DNA from: JANLQX01 sp031368215 | Lineage (GTDB): Bacteria; Actinomycetota; Acidimicrobiia; Acidimicrobiales; JANYDT01 | NCBI GenBank assembly: GCA_031368215.1 | Contig: JANLRD010000008.1 | Coordinates: 1 to 64,000, forward strand | Reading direction: 5' to 3' | Length of the DNA stretch: 64,000 bases | Shown here: piece by piece, positions 27,635 through 36,741 of the stretch | Numbering within the stretch: position 1 is the stretch's first letter | How the letters are laid out: the number at the start of each line of letters is the position of its first letter | Translations under genes and position numbers: made by a program | Notes under the pieces: generated by a model | The model's input: the letters and a program-made list of their open reading frames with translations, nothing else | Database searches by the model: none | What the model was told of the DNA's origin: nothing

Positions 27635-28627
27635 TCAGTCTCTCGCGATGGTCGGCTCCGTCCCGCAGGTGTCGGCTACCCAGCGCCAGAGATCCTCGCG
27701 ATGGGCAGGCGTATCGAATCGTCTGGTGTTCGGCAGCTTGTGGATGGGCCGGGCGCGTCGATCGAGCCAGAACCTGCCGTTCGTGGCCACGGCGGCGTCA
27801 TCTGCAGCAAGCCAGACGAGGGTGTCGGCGCCCTGTTCTGCGGTACGAAGAAGCGGTCCCATCACCTTGGCGAAGGTGGGCAGCGAGGCGTCCACGCCGG
27901 GAGTGTCGGCCCATCCCGGGTGCATGGCGTGGAAGTGAATGCCGAGGTGGCCGAAGCGTTCTGCCCACATCTCGTTGAGGGTGACCTGCGCCCGCTTGGC
28001 GCGGGCGTATTGCTGGGCACCGCTGTAGTCCCGTTCTGACATCTCCAGCTTGGCCGGGTTGAGCTCGGCTGCGTACATCCCGCCCGACGATGTCGTCAAC
28101 ACCCGAGACGGTGCCCCGGACGCGAGTCGTTCGAGGAGTAGACCGGTGAGGAGGAACGGCCCGACCACCTGGCTGGCGACCGTGGCCTCGGTGCCATCGG
28201 GCGCCAGGCAACGTGAACCACTGAGCGTGCCGGCGTTGTGCACGAGCACGTCGAGGCGATCGTGATCGGCGAGCACGCGCTCGGCAAGTTTACGAACCTG
28301 GCCGTAGTCACCCATGTCTGCGGCGACCTCAGTGATGCGGCGATTGCCGGTCGCCCCAGTGATCTCGTGAACGGTGGTCTGGTTGCGGCCGGAGTCGCGT
28401 CCGACGAAGACCAGCGTCGCTCCGCAGCGGGCCAGTTGGGTCGCCGCAGCGCGACCGATTCCCGACGTGGCCCCGGTGAGCACGACGACGCGTCCGGTCA
28501 TGTCGTAGTCGTCGAGCGAAGTCCAGTTCTCGAGTTGCTTGCGAGCACTGAATCCGATTCGGGTGAAGCTTGTGACGATCGGCGTCTCGATCAACCCGTC
28601 GGCCAGATCGCGAAGGTTCTTGGGCAT
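27635..28627 (-). CDS. Short-chain dehydrogenase/reductase
   Basis: A ~330-residue classical SDR with an unusually long N-terminus. TGATSGIGRAA is the NAD(P) loop, LVHNAG the central motif, TSSGGM the catalytic serine region, and YARAK the catalytic Tyr-Lys pair. The N-terminal ~45 residues before the Rossmann fold and the DHRS12-like C-terminus suggest a lipid or steroid-like substrate. Three possible starts lie together (GTG, GTG, ATG); the ATG is used. Confidence 0.82.
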   Translation of the reverse strand: MPKNLRDLADGLIETPIVTSFTRIGFSARKQLENWTSLDDYDMTGRVVVLTGATSGIGRAAATQLARCGATLVFVGRDSGRNQTTVHEITGATGNRRITEVAADMGDYGQVRKLAERVLADHDRLDVLVHNAGTLSGSRCLAPDGTEATVASQVVGPFLLTGLLLERLASGAPSRVLTTSSGGMYAAELNPAKLEMSERDYSGAQQYARAKRAQVTLNEMWAERFGHLGIHFHAMHPGWADTPGVDASLPTFAKVMGPLLRTAEQGADTLVWLAADDAAVATNGRFWLDRRARPIHKLPNTRRFDTPAHREDLWRWVADTCGTEPTIARD

Positions 28628-28724
28628 CACCACCGTGAGCGTATCGGGACGGCTCTCCTACGAGTTCCCGTTCATGCCCGGTGGATTTCACGGGACTCTT
28701 ACCCGAAGCTGCCACGGTGTGCGC

Positions 28725-29690
28725 ATGCATCATCTCGCTCGCAGTGTCTCCCTCCTCGTCGTTCTCGGGTTCGGAGGGATCGCGTTACCCGCATGCTCGA
28801 GTTCGTCGTCAACCGATTCGGCAACCGCAGCTGGTGGCACCGTCGCGCAAAGCTCGATATCTGTCGACACGGCTATTGCCGAGGGAACTGCCATCGCCAC
28901 CCCTGTGGCGGACTCCACGCCAGCTGCCGCCTCAACTGGCGAAGCCGCGACGGACATGACCACGGGGCTGGAGGGTGCGAAGTGGGCGGCGAACGTGAAG
29001 GTCACGATCGCCGACGGCAAGTTTCGGTTCATGTCCGATGGGCTGCCGAACCACGAGCGTCAGGCAGAGTACGCCCTGCCGAATGCCGGAGTGCGTGTTC
29101 CCGACGCGTCGACGGCAACCGCCGGCGCCGACCCCACAACTGCGCAGAGCTACGACTACTCGATTCCCACTGTTCCGACGAAAGCCGCTTCGCCCACCGA
29201 TGCCAGCCTCGGCACAATTGGGGTGATGATCTCGGGAGCGGCCCTCTTCAATCCCTACGAGGGCGATGGTTCAACGGTCGCGATGGCGTCGAACTTCACC
29301 GTGAAGAACGCAAAGGGCGAAGACGTGGCTTTCCTCGACTCGTGCAACGGTCACCCGACTCCGATGGGCCAGTATCACTACCACGCGCTTCCGAAATGCG
29401 TTACCTCGCAGGTCGACACGAAGGCGGGCCCGTCGCACATCATTGGTGTCGCCTTCGACGGTTACCTGATCTACGGCGACCGCGATGCCAACGGAGCCGT
29501 GGTCACCAAGGATCAGCTCGACTCATGCAACGGCATCTCGAGCCCGACGCCCGAGTTCCCCAGCGGCGTGTACCACTACGTGCTGCTCGACACTTCCGAT
29601 GCGACGTCTTCGATCCGCTGCTTCACCGGCACCATCGATGCGTCGCTCACGCAGATGCAGGGCATGGGGGCAATGCCGCCAGCGCAGTAG
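28725..29690 (+). CDS. YHYH-domain lipoprotein
   Basis: A 321-residue exported protein. The N-terminal signal ends in the lipobox LPAC (about residues 22-25), followed by a Ser/Thr/Ala-rich linker of ~50 residues. The domain carries MGQYHYHALPKC and later SGVYHYVLLD, with AFDGYLIYGDRDANG between, as in the YHYH family, which is often linked to metal binding. Function is unknown. A second YHYH protein lies 3.5 kb downstream. ATG 28725 is fixed by the signal peptide. Confidence 0.82.
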   Translation: MHHLARSVSLLVVLGFGGIALPACSSSSSTDSATAAGGTVAQSSISVDTAIAEGTAIATPVADSTPAAASTGEAATDMTTGLEGAKWAANVKVTIADGKFRFMSDGLPNHERQAEYALPNAGVRVPDASTATAGADPTTAQSYDYSIPTVPTKAASPTDASLGTIGVMISGAALFNPYEGDGSTVAMASNFTVKNAKGEDVAFLDSCNGHPTPMGQYHYHALPKCVTSQVDTKAGPSHIIGVAFDGYLIYGDRDANGAVVTKDQLDSCNGISSPTPEFPSGVYHYVLLDTSDATSSIRCFTGTIDASLTQMQGMGAMPPAQ

Positions 29691-29721
29691 TGGCCGCTGT
29701 CCGAGCACCCTCGCGCTCTTG

Positions 29722-29741
29722 TAGGTTCGACCCGTGGGTCG
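29722..29741 (+). promoter_or_regulatory. Promoter element and palindrome before the isomerase operon
   Basis: TAGGTT (29722-29727) is a likely -10. Directly after it CGACCC-GT-GGGTCG (29728-29741) is a perfect 6-bp inverted repeat covering the expected start point, a good position for a repressor of the sugar-type operon that begins at 29763. Confidence 0.4.
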
Positions 29742-29762
29742 GATGAAGCAAGAGGGTCAGCG

Positions 29763-30635
29763 ATGAGCGAAACGCATGGCGTGTCCGTGCCGGGCGCGCC
29801 TGCGATGCCCTGGACCCTGACCGGCTTTGCCGACGAGGCCGGCCCCGACCTGGGAGAGCAGATCGCCCTGTTCGGCGATCTCGGGCTCCGCTGGCTGGAC
29901 CTCCGGAGCGCCTGGGGCACCAACGTCATCGCCTTCGACGACGATCAGGTCGCGAAAGCCAAAGGGGCGTTCGACGCTGCGGGGATCGCGGTGTCCTCCA
30001 TCGCGTCGCCGATCGGCAAGATCAGGCTCACCGATGATTTCGACGCTCACCTGGCGAAGGCCGAACGCGCGGCCCGACTCGCCCATGCGTTCAGCACGCC
30101 CTACGTGCGGATGTTCTCGTTCTTCATGCCGAGGGGCGAGGACCCCGATGTGCACCGCGACGAGGTCCTGCGCCGCATGGCAGCGATGGTCGCCGTTGCC
30201 GAGCAGTTCGATGTGGTGTTCATCCACGAGAATGAGAAGGGGATCTACGGCGACATCCCGCGTCGTTGTCTCGACATCGTGGACTCGATCGGTTCGCCCA
30301 ACCTTCGGCTGGTGTTCGACCCGGCGAACTACGTGCAGTGCGGTGTACGTCCCTTCGATGAAGCCTTCGCGCTGGTCCGTCCGCACCTCGAATACATCCA
30401 TATGAAGGATGCCGTGATGGGGAGCGGCGACGTGCGGGTCGCCGGCGAGGGCGATGGCCAGATCCGCGAAGTCATACGCGCGCTCCATGCCGACGGGTTC
30501 ACCGGCTTCTTCTCGATCGAACCCCATCTCGGACTCTTCGACGCGTTCGGCGGGCAGTGCGGTCCTGAGCTCTGGCGAACGGCGCACCAGGGTTTCGTGT
30601 CCCTCCTCGACGACGAGGGCGTGGCGTATCGATGA
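29763..30635 (+). CDS. Sugar phosphate isomerase/epimerase
   Basis: A 290-residue xylose-isomerase-like TIM barrel. Metal-ligand candidates appear in order: IHENEKG (Glu), VFDPANY (Asp), IHMKDAV (His/Asp) and SIEPHLG (Glu). Such enzymes act on sugars, inosose or keto-sugars. It begins a three-gene operon with a second isomerase (ATGA overlap) and an oxidoreductase, the layout of cyclitol or uncommon-sugar catabolism. The exact substrate cannot be read. Confidence 0.82.
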   Translation: MSETHGVSVPGAPAMPWTLTGFADEAGPDLGEQIALFGDLGLRWLDLRSAWGTNVIAFDDDQVAKAKGAFDAAGIAVSSIASPIGKIRLTDDFDAHLAKAERAARLAHAFSTPYVRMFSFFMPRGEDPDVHRDEVLRRMAAMVAVAEQFDVVFIHENEKGIYGDIPRRCLDIVDSIGSPNLRLVFDPANYVQCGVRPFDEAFALVRPHLEYIHMKDAVMGSGDVRVAGEGDGQIREVIRALHADGFTGFFSIEPHLGLFDAFGGQCGPELWRTAHQGFVSLLDDEGVAYR

Positions 30636-31522
30636 ACACCCGACGCAAACCCCGCCTGGCCGTCAACCCCATCGCCTACTGGATGCGCGGCGGCCGGGTC
30701 GACCGATCGCGAGGCGTGCTCGAGGAGGCGTTCGCGGATTTCCAGAAGCTCGGGTATCGGGCGGTGAAGGCCGACGTGCCCACCGACATGACACCCGATG
30801 AATACCTTGTCTGGATCGGCTCCTACGGGCTTGCGCCGTCGGTGAGCCTGTTCAGTTCAGCGCTCGACGAGACCGTCGACATGGTGAGCGAGCTCGAGCG
30901 GGCGAAGGCGTTTGCCGCGCAGCAGGCATCACTGGGACTCGATCGCGCCATGGTGTCGTCGATGATGATCCGCGCGCGTATGGCAGCGCCCGGGATCGGC
31001 GCCGACTTCCGCGCCGATCGTTTTGCAGTCTGTGTCGACAACCTCGGGCGCGTCTGCGAGGCCTTCCGGGGTGAAGGCATTCATGCAGTGCTGCACAACC
31101 ACATCGGCGGCGTGTTCGAGACCGCAGATGAGGTCGATCGGGTGTTGGCATCGATCGAGCCGGAGCTTCTCGGCTTCGGGCCCGACACCGGCCACCTCGC
31201 GTGGGCCGGCGCTGACCCCGCCGTGATGATCGCCAGGCACGCGGACCGGATGGGCGCGATCTATCTCAAGGATGCGTTCCCGGATTTCCTCGACCCGGCC
31301 AGACGCGTCGGCATGTCCTATGTCGAAACCCAGTTGACGAAGCGGTTGTGGACGGAGCCGGGTGACGGCGTCGTCGACTTCGATGCCGTACTGGCGGCGA
31401 TGCCCGACGACTACGACGGCGACTACATGATCGAGGTCGACGAGCCGAGCATCGACGATCGTTTCGAATCCTCCCGTCGATCGCATGCGTGGGCGATGCG
31501 TGCATTGCCGTTCCTCGCCTGA
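30632..31522 (+). CDS. Second sugar phosphate isomerase/epimerase
   Basis: A 296-residue TIM-barrel protein of the same superfamily but clearly diverged from its neighbour. LHNHIGGVFET, GFGPDTGHLAWAG, IYLKDAFPD and MIEVDEPS hold the metal-binding positions, resembling IolE/inosose-dehydratase-like proteins. It overlaps the first isomerase by ATGA. Confidence 0.82.
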   Translation: MNTRRKPRLAVNPIAYWMRGGRVDRSRGVLEEAFADFQKLGYRAVKADVPTDMTPDEYLVWIGSYGLAPSVSLFSSALDETVDMVSELERAKAFAAQQASLGLDRAMVSSMMIRARMAAPGIGADFRADRFAVCVDNLGRVCEAFRGEGIHAVLHNHIGGVFETADEVDRVLASIEPELLGFGPDTGHLAWAGADPAVMIARHADRMGAIYLKDAFPDFLDPARRVGMSYVETQLTKRLWTEPGDGVVDFDAVLAAMPDDYDGDYMIEVDEPSIDDRFESSRRSHAWAMRALPFLA

Positions 31523-31553
31523 CACCCGTCCCTCTCACCACGCAGGAGTGCCA

Positions 31554-32765
31554 ATGCCCAAGGTCGTTCGTCTCGGCATCGTCGGTCTCGGCGCCCAGGG
31601 CGGGATGTACGCCAAGCTCATCTCCGGCGGCCGGATGGAGGGCATGGTGTTCGGCGCATGCTGTGACATCGACCCGTCCAAGATGGTCGTGGCGGAGTCC
31701 TACGGTGTCCCATTCTTCGAGGATTACCAGGCGATGCTGGCGAGCGGCGCGGTCGATGCGGTCGTGACGACCCTGCCGCACTACCTCCACCCCGAGGTCG
31801 CTATCAGTGCGCTGCGCGTCGGCGTCCATGTCCTCGTGGAGAAGCCGGCAGGGGTGTACACCGCGCAAGTCGATGAGCTGATCGGCGTGGCCGCATCGCA
31901 CCCCGAGCTGACGTTCGCGATCATGTTCAATCAGCGGACGAATCCGCTCTATGTCGATCTGCACGCGATGCTGGCGAGTGGCGACCTCGGTGCGCTCCGC
32001 CATACGAGTTGGATCATCACCACCTGGTGGCGTCCCCAGGCGTATTACGACCAGAGCGAGTGGCGGGCGACGTGGGGTGGCGAAGGCGGCGGCGTTCTCG
32101 TGAACCAGGCTCCGCATCAACTCGATCTGTGGCAGTGGTTGTGCGGAGTGCCGACCCGCGTGTTCGCCAAGGCCGGCTACGGGTTCCGGCGTGACATCGC
32201 CGTCGAGGACGAAGTGAACGTCCTCGCCGATTTCGGCGATGGCGCGACCGGTTCGTTCATCACGTGTACGAACGACGTCATCGGCACCGACCGTCTGGAG
32301 GTTCTGTGCGACCGCGGCAAGGTGGTCGTGGAGAACTCCTCGACCGTCACGATCACCCGCCTTGTCGACTCCGAACGCGAGCTCAGCGCCTCGATGACTT
32401 CCTCCGATGTCGCTGACCTCTTCCGGGGTAAGGCGAACACCGCCCGGTGGATGTCGGCCGAGACCCGAACCTACGAGTCGACGTGGGGTAAGCAGCACTC
32501 CGATGTCCTTCGCAACTTCGCCGCCAACATTCTCCACGGAACACCGCTCATCGCCCCGGGCGCCGATGGGATCCACGGTGTGCGAGTGGCCAACGCGATC
32601 CACCTGTCGAGCTGGACGGGCGAGGAAGTGACGTTGGCTACCATGGACGAGACGAGCTACCTGAGCGAGCTGAACCGGCGCATCAGGGAGGAGGGGAAGT
32701 TTGCGGAGCGACCTCAGCCGAGCGTTCGTCGACCAGAGAACCCGACCAAAGTTGGAGGTCACTGA
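31554..32765 (+). CDS. Gfo/Idh/MocA-family oxidoreductase
   Basis: A 403-residue NAD(P)-dependent sugar or cyclitol dehydrogenase. GIVGLGAQGGMYA is the Rossmann loop, VLVEKPAGVY the conserved lysine motif (EKP), and a C-terminal alpha/beta domain follows with VNQAPHQLDLW, which holds the catalytic His region. SD AGGAG (31543-31547) selects ATG 31554; an upstream frame overlaps the isomerase. With the two isomerases it forms one degradative operon. Confidence 0.85.
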   Translation: MPKVVRLGIVGLGAQGGMYAKLISGGRMEGMVFGACCDIDPSKMVVAESYGVPFFEDYQAMLASGAVDAVVTTLPHYLHPEVAISALRVGVHVLVEKPAGVYTAQVDELIGVAASHPELTFAIMFNQRTNPLYVDLHAMLASGDLGALRHTSWIITTWWRPQAYYDQSEWRATWGGEGGGVLVNQAPHQLDLWQWLCGVPTRVFAKAGYGFRRDIAVEDEVNVLADFGDGATGSFITCTNDVIGTDRLEVLCDRGKVVVENSSTVTITRLVDSERELSASMTSSDVADLFRGKANTARWMSAETRTYESTWGKQHSDVLRNFAANILHGTPLIAPGADGIHGVRVANAIHLSSWTGEEVTLATMDETSYLSELNRRIREEGKFAERPQPSVRRPENPTKVGGH

Positions 32766-32809
32766 GCTTCCTCGGCGGGCGACCCCTCCGTAGGCTGCAG
32801 AATTGGGCA

Positions 32810-33223
32810 ATGGGCACCACGTTCTCGGCGTACCTCGACCTCGTCACCGACGATGCCATCGGCGGCTTCGTCGTCAGAGTGGCGAGACCGCACCGCGCTT
32901 CACCCGACCCTTCACCTATGCCTCGCGGCGAGGTGACTTGGCGGCAGCGGTGGCCCTCGTCAGCTCTCCTCAGCTCTGCGTTCGGTCATGTCGCTCATCG
33001 GCCGTTCACCACCTCGTCCGCAACTGTCAGCGCACCTGGCGTGAATCGAACGGTCCGTATCCCCGTCGGCTCCGCCACTGTCACCGGCGAAGTCACGAGC
33101 ACGTGTCGGTACTCGGTCCGACTCGGTGCGAACCGTCGTCCCGGCACGCTCGTCACGGGCATGCTCGGAACGGACAGGGTCAGCGGTGTCATCAACGACT
33201 ACAGCGGTCCGAACGGTGTCTGA
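32810..33223 (+). CDS. Hypothetical protein, uncertain start
   Basis: An open frame of up to 137 codons whose last ~65 residues look like a beta-rich, secreted-type domain (VNRTVRIPVGSATVTGEV). The first half is irregular, so an internal ATG at 32918 (101 aa) may be the true start, or an older frameshift may lie there. Its stop overlaps the next ATG (TGATG), which supports expression together with the YHYH protein. I do not recognise the family. Confidence 0.4.
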   Translation: MGTTFSAYLDLVTDDAIGGFVVRVARPHRASPDPSPMPRGEVTWRQRWPSSALLSSAFGHVAHRPFTTSSATVSAPGVNRTVRIPVGSATVTGEVTSTCRYSVRLGANRRPGTLVTGMLGTDRVSGVINDYSGPNGV

Positions 33224-34299
33224 TGCACACACGTTCTCCTTCCGACGATCACTTGCACGATGACGGCCACTATCACGGACCGATAGCTGGGCTGGTCGGG
33301 GTCGAGCGGCGGAAGATGCTTTACCTTCTCGGCGCTGGTCTTCTCGGAGCCACTCTGTTGCCGGGTCTCGCCGCTGAGGGCGCCACCTCGAAAAAGCGCA
33401 CGGTCAAGGGCCCGGGGAAACGGGCCACAACGAACAGCAGGACAGCTAGCGGAGCGGCCGCGACTTCGATCCCAGTGGCCGTCGATCCGTGGACGTTGTT
33501 CCCGAACACCGTTCGCGCAACGCGCACCGCGACGGAGCTGGTCATCGAATCGACGGGGATGCCCGAGCATCAGATGATGATCGGCATCACCAATTGGCAG
33601 CAGCAGGTGCCCCTTCCACAGCCATACTCCCGCGCCAACGCGTGGCGAATCCCGTTGCGCGGCGCGCTCGCCGAGACACCGATTTCCGCAAAGACCGCAT
33701 TGTTCCGCGGAGCTATCGCAGTGGCGGTCAACGGCGTGCCCATCTTCAACGCGCTGAACAATCGCGGCGAAGACTCGTTTCTGATCGGTAAGCTGGACCA
33801 GTGGGGCGGGCACTGTGGTCGAGCCGACGACTACCACTATCACGCCGCCCCGCTTCATCTCCAGAGCGTGGGCGGGGCAGCAACGCCGATCGCGGTCGCG
33901 CTCGATGGGTTCCCCATCTACGGGCTCACCGAGCCCGACGGCTCTCCCGTTCGCCCCCTCGACTCGTTGAACGGACACGCCGACGTGAATGATACGTACC
34001 ACTACCATTCGACGCTCACGTACCCCTATATCAATGGAGGCATGCGAGGGAAGGTACAGGTCCGCGACGGCCAGATCGATCCGCAGCCGAGTGCGACTCC
34101 CACTAGGCCGTCGGGGACGCCGCTCCGCGGGGCATCGATCACATCATTCACAAGATCGAGATCTGACTCGTACTCGTTGCAGTACCGGCTTGCTGCGGCG
34201 ATCTATCGGATCGACTACTCGGTCCAGTCCGGCACCTGTCGGTTCACGTTCACCGATCCGTCCGGAACGGCACGAACCGAGACTTATCAGAGACGTTGA
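33223..34299 (+). CDS. Exported YHYH-domain protein
   Basis: A 358-residue protein with a His/Asp-rich N-terminus (DDHLHDDGHYHG), then ERRKMLYLLGAGLLGATLLPG, a likely twin-arginine signal. The mature part carries two YHYH motifs (DDYHYHAAPLH and DTYHYHSTLTY) with ALDGFPIYGLTEPDGS between. Tat export suggests folding around a metal before secretion. Function unknown. The earlier in-frame ATG upstream is rejected, because the extension is the shadow of the previous gene. Confidence 0.8.
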   Translation: MHTRSPSDDHLHDDGHYHGPIAGLVGVERRKMLYLLGAGLLGATLLPGLAAEGATSKKRTVKGPGKRATTNSRTASGAAATSIPVAVDPWTLFPNTVRATRTATELVIESTGMPEHQMMIGITNWQQQVPLPQPYSRANAWRIPLRGALAETPISAKTALFRGAIAVAVNGVPIFNALNNRGEDSFLIGKLDQWGGHCGRADDYHYHAAPLHLQSVGGAATPIAVALDGFPIYGLTEPDGSPVRPLDSLNGHADVNDTYHYHSTLTYPYINGGMRGKVQVRDGQIDPQPSATPTRPSGTPLRGASITSFTRSRSDSYSLQYRLAAAIYRIDYSVQSGTCRFTFTDPSGTARTETYQRR

Positions 34300-34338
34300 A
34301 CGGAATCAGCCCGGGTTACTCGCCCGCCGGCGCGGTTG

Positions 34339-35349
34339 TCAGTCCGGGAACTCCTCGGTGTCGATGGTCTGCTGGGCCGCACGGTTGTAGCGCGGTCCGG
34401 AAACGGTCCTCCGGTTGATAAGCGCGCCGAGTTGTTCGCATAACGCGCTTGACGGTCGCCAATCCGAACGGGCGATGTTTTCCTCGAGGTGATCGATGCT
34501 CGACGTGCCAGGGATCGTGACGATGTGATCGCCCTGGGCGAGCACCCAACCCAGCGACAGCTGCGACGGGGTGACCCCTGCGGTGTCGGCGAGTGCGTTG
34601 AAGGCGTCGACGAGGGCGATGTTTGTCTCCCAGTTCTCACCAACGAAACGAGGCATGGTCTTGCGGATGTCGCTGTCGAGAAGTTTCTCGGGGTCGCGAA
34701 CTCCGTTGCTCAGCATTCCTCGGGCAACCGGAGAGAACGCGACGACGGTGATGTCGAGTTCACGGCACGTGTCGAGGACGCCGATCTCCGGGTTGCGCGT
34801 GGCCAGCGAGTACTCGGTCTGGACTGCGGTGATCGGATGCACTGCGTGCGCGGCCCGGATTGTGGATGCCGACATCTCCGAGAGGCCGATGCCGCCGATC
34901 TTGCCCGCTGCGACGAGCTTGGCCAGGGCCTCGACGGACTCCTCGATTGGGACGGTGAAGTCGCGGCGATGGAGGTAGTACAGGTCGATGTGGTCGGTCT
35001 GCAGCTGGCGCAGACTCTCCTCGCACGCCTCCTGAATGACCTCGGGTCGGCAATCGATCCGCCTTCCCTTCCCTTCGACGAAGATGCCGGTCTTCGAGGC
35101 GAGGAAGAACTCCGAGCGGCGATCGCGCAGGGTATTACCGATCAATTGCTCGTTGGCCCCCAGGCCATAGATACGGGCGGTGTCAAGGTGGTTGTAGCCG
35201 ATGTCGAGCGCCCGATGGAGGAGTTTGGCGCCCTCTTCGGCCGCCGGGGGTTCCCCGTAGGCCCAGCTGAGCGACATGCACCCGAGGCCGATGGGGTTGA
35301 CCGGTTGGCCGTTGATCGAACGAGTTACGGGTGATGAGAACGGTTGCAC
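34339..35349 (-). CDS. Aldo/keto reductase
   Basis: A ~336-residue TIM-barrel NADPH reductase. The catalytic tetrad is present: Asp and Tyr in LDTARIYGLG, Lys in ASKTGIF, His in YYLHRRD. The phosphate-binding end reads IVTIPGTSSIDHLEEN. It resembles the YghZ/IolS-like branch. A GTG at 35349 places the N-terminus at the family start; an ATG 23 codons earlier gives an unlike extension. Confidence 0.82.
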   Translation of the reverse strand: MQPFSSPVTRSINGQPVNPIGLGCMSLSWAYGEPPAAEEGAKLLHRALDIGYNHLDTARIYGLGANEQLIGNTLRDRRSEFFLASKTGIFVEGKGRRIDCRPEVIQEACEESLRQLQTDHIDLYYLHRRDFTVPIEESVEALAKLVAAGKIGGIGLSEMSASTIRAAHAVHPITAVQTEYSLATRNPEIGVLDTCRELDITVVAFSPVARGMLSNGVRDPEKLLDSDIRKTMPRFVGENWETNIALVDAFNALADTAGVTPSQLSLGWVLAQGDHIVTIPGTSSIDHLEENIARSDWRPSSALCEQLGALINRRTVSGPRYNRAAQQTIDTEEFPD

Positions 35350-35448
35350 ACAACGACGGTACGCGATGTCGGGTCGAAGTCCGAAGTCAGGCCTGGCGAG
35401 AGGGTACGTGTCGATCACGCAGGAGTGCCCCGTGGGACACTGGGATCC

Positions 35449-35514
35449 ATGACCCCGTACAAGGCCATCGTCAACAAACGCCGCCTTCGGGGAGCGGCAG
35501 GACTCCGAAAGTAA
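35449..35514 (+). pseudogene. Truncated duplicate of the nitroreductase 5' end
   Basis: A 21-codon frame starting MTPYKAIVNKRRLR matches the start of the intact nitroreductase at 36183 (MTPYEAIITKRDLR), and the similarity continues upstream of the ATG (GTGGGACACTGG, then ATCC, at both places). After ~14 codons the match stops. This is a remnant left by duplication or insertion; it now sits directly before the membrane-protein gene at 35517. Confidence 0.65.
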
Positions 35515-35516
35515 CG

Positions 35517-36113
35517 ATGACGGGAGTGGCTCACTGGCTCAACACGGAATGGCTCCGGAGGGCATCGTACGCAACAGCAATCACGGCGTGCGCGTTGGCA
35601 GGGCGCCGCGAGCGCCAGGCACGTGGATCATCGGACACCGGCGTTCTCCCCGGGTTTTGGTTCGTCGCCGCCGGCATCTTGAGCCTGTTGTTGGTGGGAA
35701 GGCTGGCGGGAAGCGGGTCGACCGTACAGGGACTCGGCCGTCGCGAGGCCATCACGGGTGGTTGGTACTCGTCGGACAGGCGGAGAGTGCAGGCCGCCGT
35801 GATCATCGTGCTCGGCGTCGCGACTCTTGGCTGCATTGTTGTCGTCGCTCGGGCTATGGGTGATCGGATGCGGCGGTATCTGGCGCCGCTCGTGTGCGTC
35901 GTCGGACTGGCAGGGTTTGCCGCGGCGCGGATCGTTTCGTTGCATCAGATCGACACGCTCCTCTACCGAAGGCCGATTCTTGGCGCTCGGATCGCTTCAC
36001 TGATCGAGTTGACCTTCACGATCACTTTGGTCGGCCTCGCCCTGCGGTTGTCTTCGCTTCATGAGGACGACACAGAACGCGTAAAACGTGTTGGTGAGCG
36101 CACCGCGGTCTGA
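35517..36113 (+). CDS. Hypothetical four-helix membrane protein
   Basis: A 198-residue membrane protein with about four hydrophobic stretches (LPGFWFVAAGILSLLLVG, AAVIIVLGVATLGCIVVV, YLAPLVCVVGLAGFAAA, LIELTFTITLVGLAL). Conserved-looking HQIDTLLYRR lies between helices 3 and 4. No family recognised. It occupies the interval between the nitroreductase remnant and the intact nitroreductase gene, so it may have arrived with the event that made the duplication. Confidence 0.6.
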   Translation: MTGVAHWLNTEWLRRASYATAITACALAGRRERQARGSSDTGVLPGFWFVAAGILSLLLVGRLAGSGSTVQGLGRREAITGGWYSSDRRRVQAAVIIVLGVATLGCIVVVARAMGDRMRRYLAPLVCVVGLAGFAAARIVSLHQIDTLLYRRPILGARIASLIELTFTITLVGLALRLSSLHEDDTERVKRVGERTAV

Positions 36114-36182
36114 GGGGCGTGGGCGGTTGCCGGGTCGAGAGCCATCTCGACCGGCAACAGGCGAAGTGGGACACTGGCATCC

Positions 36183-36683
36183 ATGACCCCGTACGAAGCC
36201 ATCATCACCAAACGCGACCTCCGCATGTCTACCGATGCTGCGATCCCTGACGACGTGATGCATCGCATCCTCCAAGCGGGTCGAATGGCCGGCAGCGCGA
36301 AGAACATGGAGGCGAACCGTCTCATCGTCGTCACCGACCAAGCGGTGAAGGACGCCCTCGCAGCGTCGGGTGACTTCGCGTCGTGGATCGGATCCTCCGC
36401 GGCCATCGTCGGATTCGCCGCGCCAGCAGACCAGATGCGTCTCTTCGACGTCGGCCGTCAGGCACAGAACATGATGATCGTCGCTCATGCCGAAGGCGTC
36501 GGCTCGTGTCCGGTCACGTTGCACCATGCCGACCGGACCCGCGCCGCGGTCGGACTGCCCGACGATTGGCAGATGCCGATGGTCATCACCCTCGGCTATC
36601 CCGTCGCCGACCATCCGGATAGCCCGTTGAAGCGGCCGCGGGTTTCCCTCGACGAACTGGTACGGACGAACCGCTTCTCGTAG
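36183..36683 (+). CDS. Nitroreductase-family FMN protein
   Basis: A 166-residue small nitroreductase-fold protein. KRDLRMST near the N-terminus binds the FMN phosphate, AGRMAGSAKNMEANRLIVV follows, and MVITLGYPVAD is the usual C-terminal strand. It is shorter than typical members (~200 aa). The physiological substrate is unknown; F420-linked relatives exist in this phylum. Confidence 0.8.
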   Translation: MTPYEAIITKRDLRMSTDAAIPDDVMHRILQAGRMAGSAKNMEANRLIVVTDQAVKDALAASGDFASWIGSSAAIVGFAAPADQMRLFDVGRQAQNMMIVAHAEGVGSCPVTLHHADRTRAAVGLPDDWQMPMVITLGYPVADHPDSPLKRPRVSLDELVRTNRFS

Positions 36684-36694
36684 AAGTGGGGTTT

Positions 36695-36722
36695 GGAGTC
36701 CCGGGTAGCTGCCCGGAACTCC
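36695..36722. terminator. Bidirectional terminator hairpin
   Basis: GGAGT-C-CCGGG and CCCGG-A-ACTCC pair around a 6-nt loop, an 11-bp stem with one mismatch. It lies between the stops of the convergent nitroreductase and BNR-protein genes. Confidence 0.6.
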
Positions 36723-36741
36723 GGACTTCGGAGCGAGGGTC

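Noticed and set aside
31266..32810. 514-codon frame opposite the Gfo/Idh/MocA gene
   Set aside because: Arg/His-rich shadow of a well-supported dehydrogenase and isomerase.
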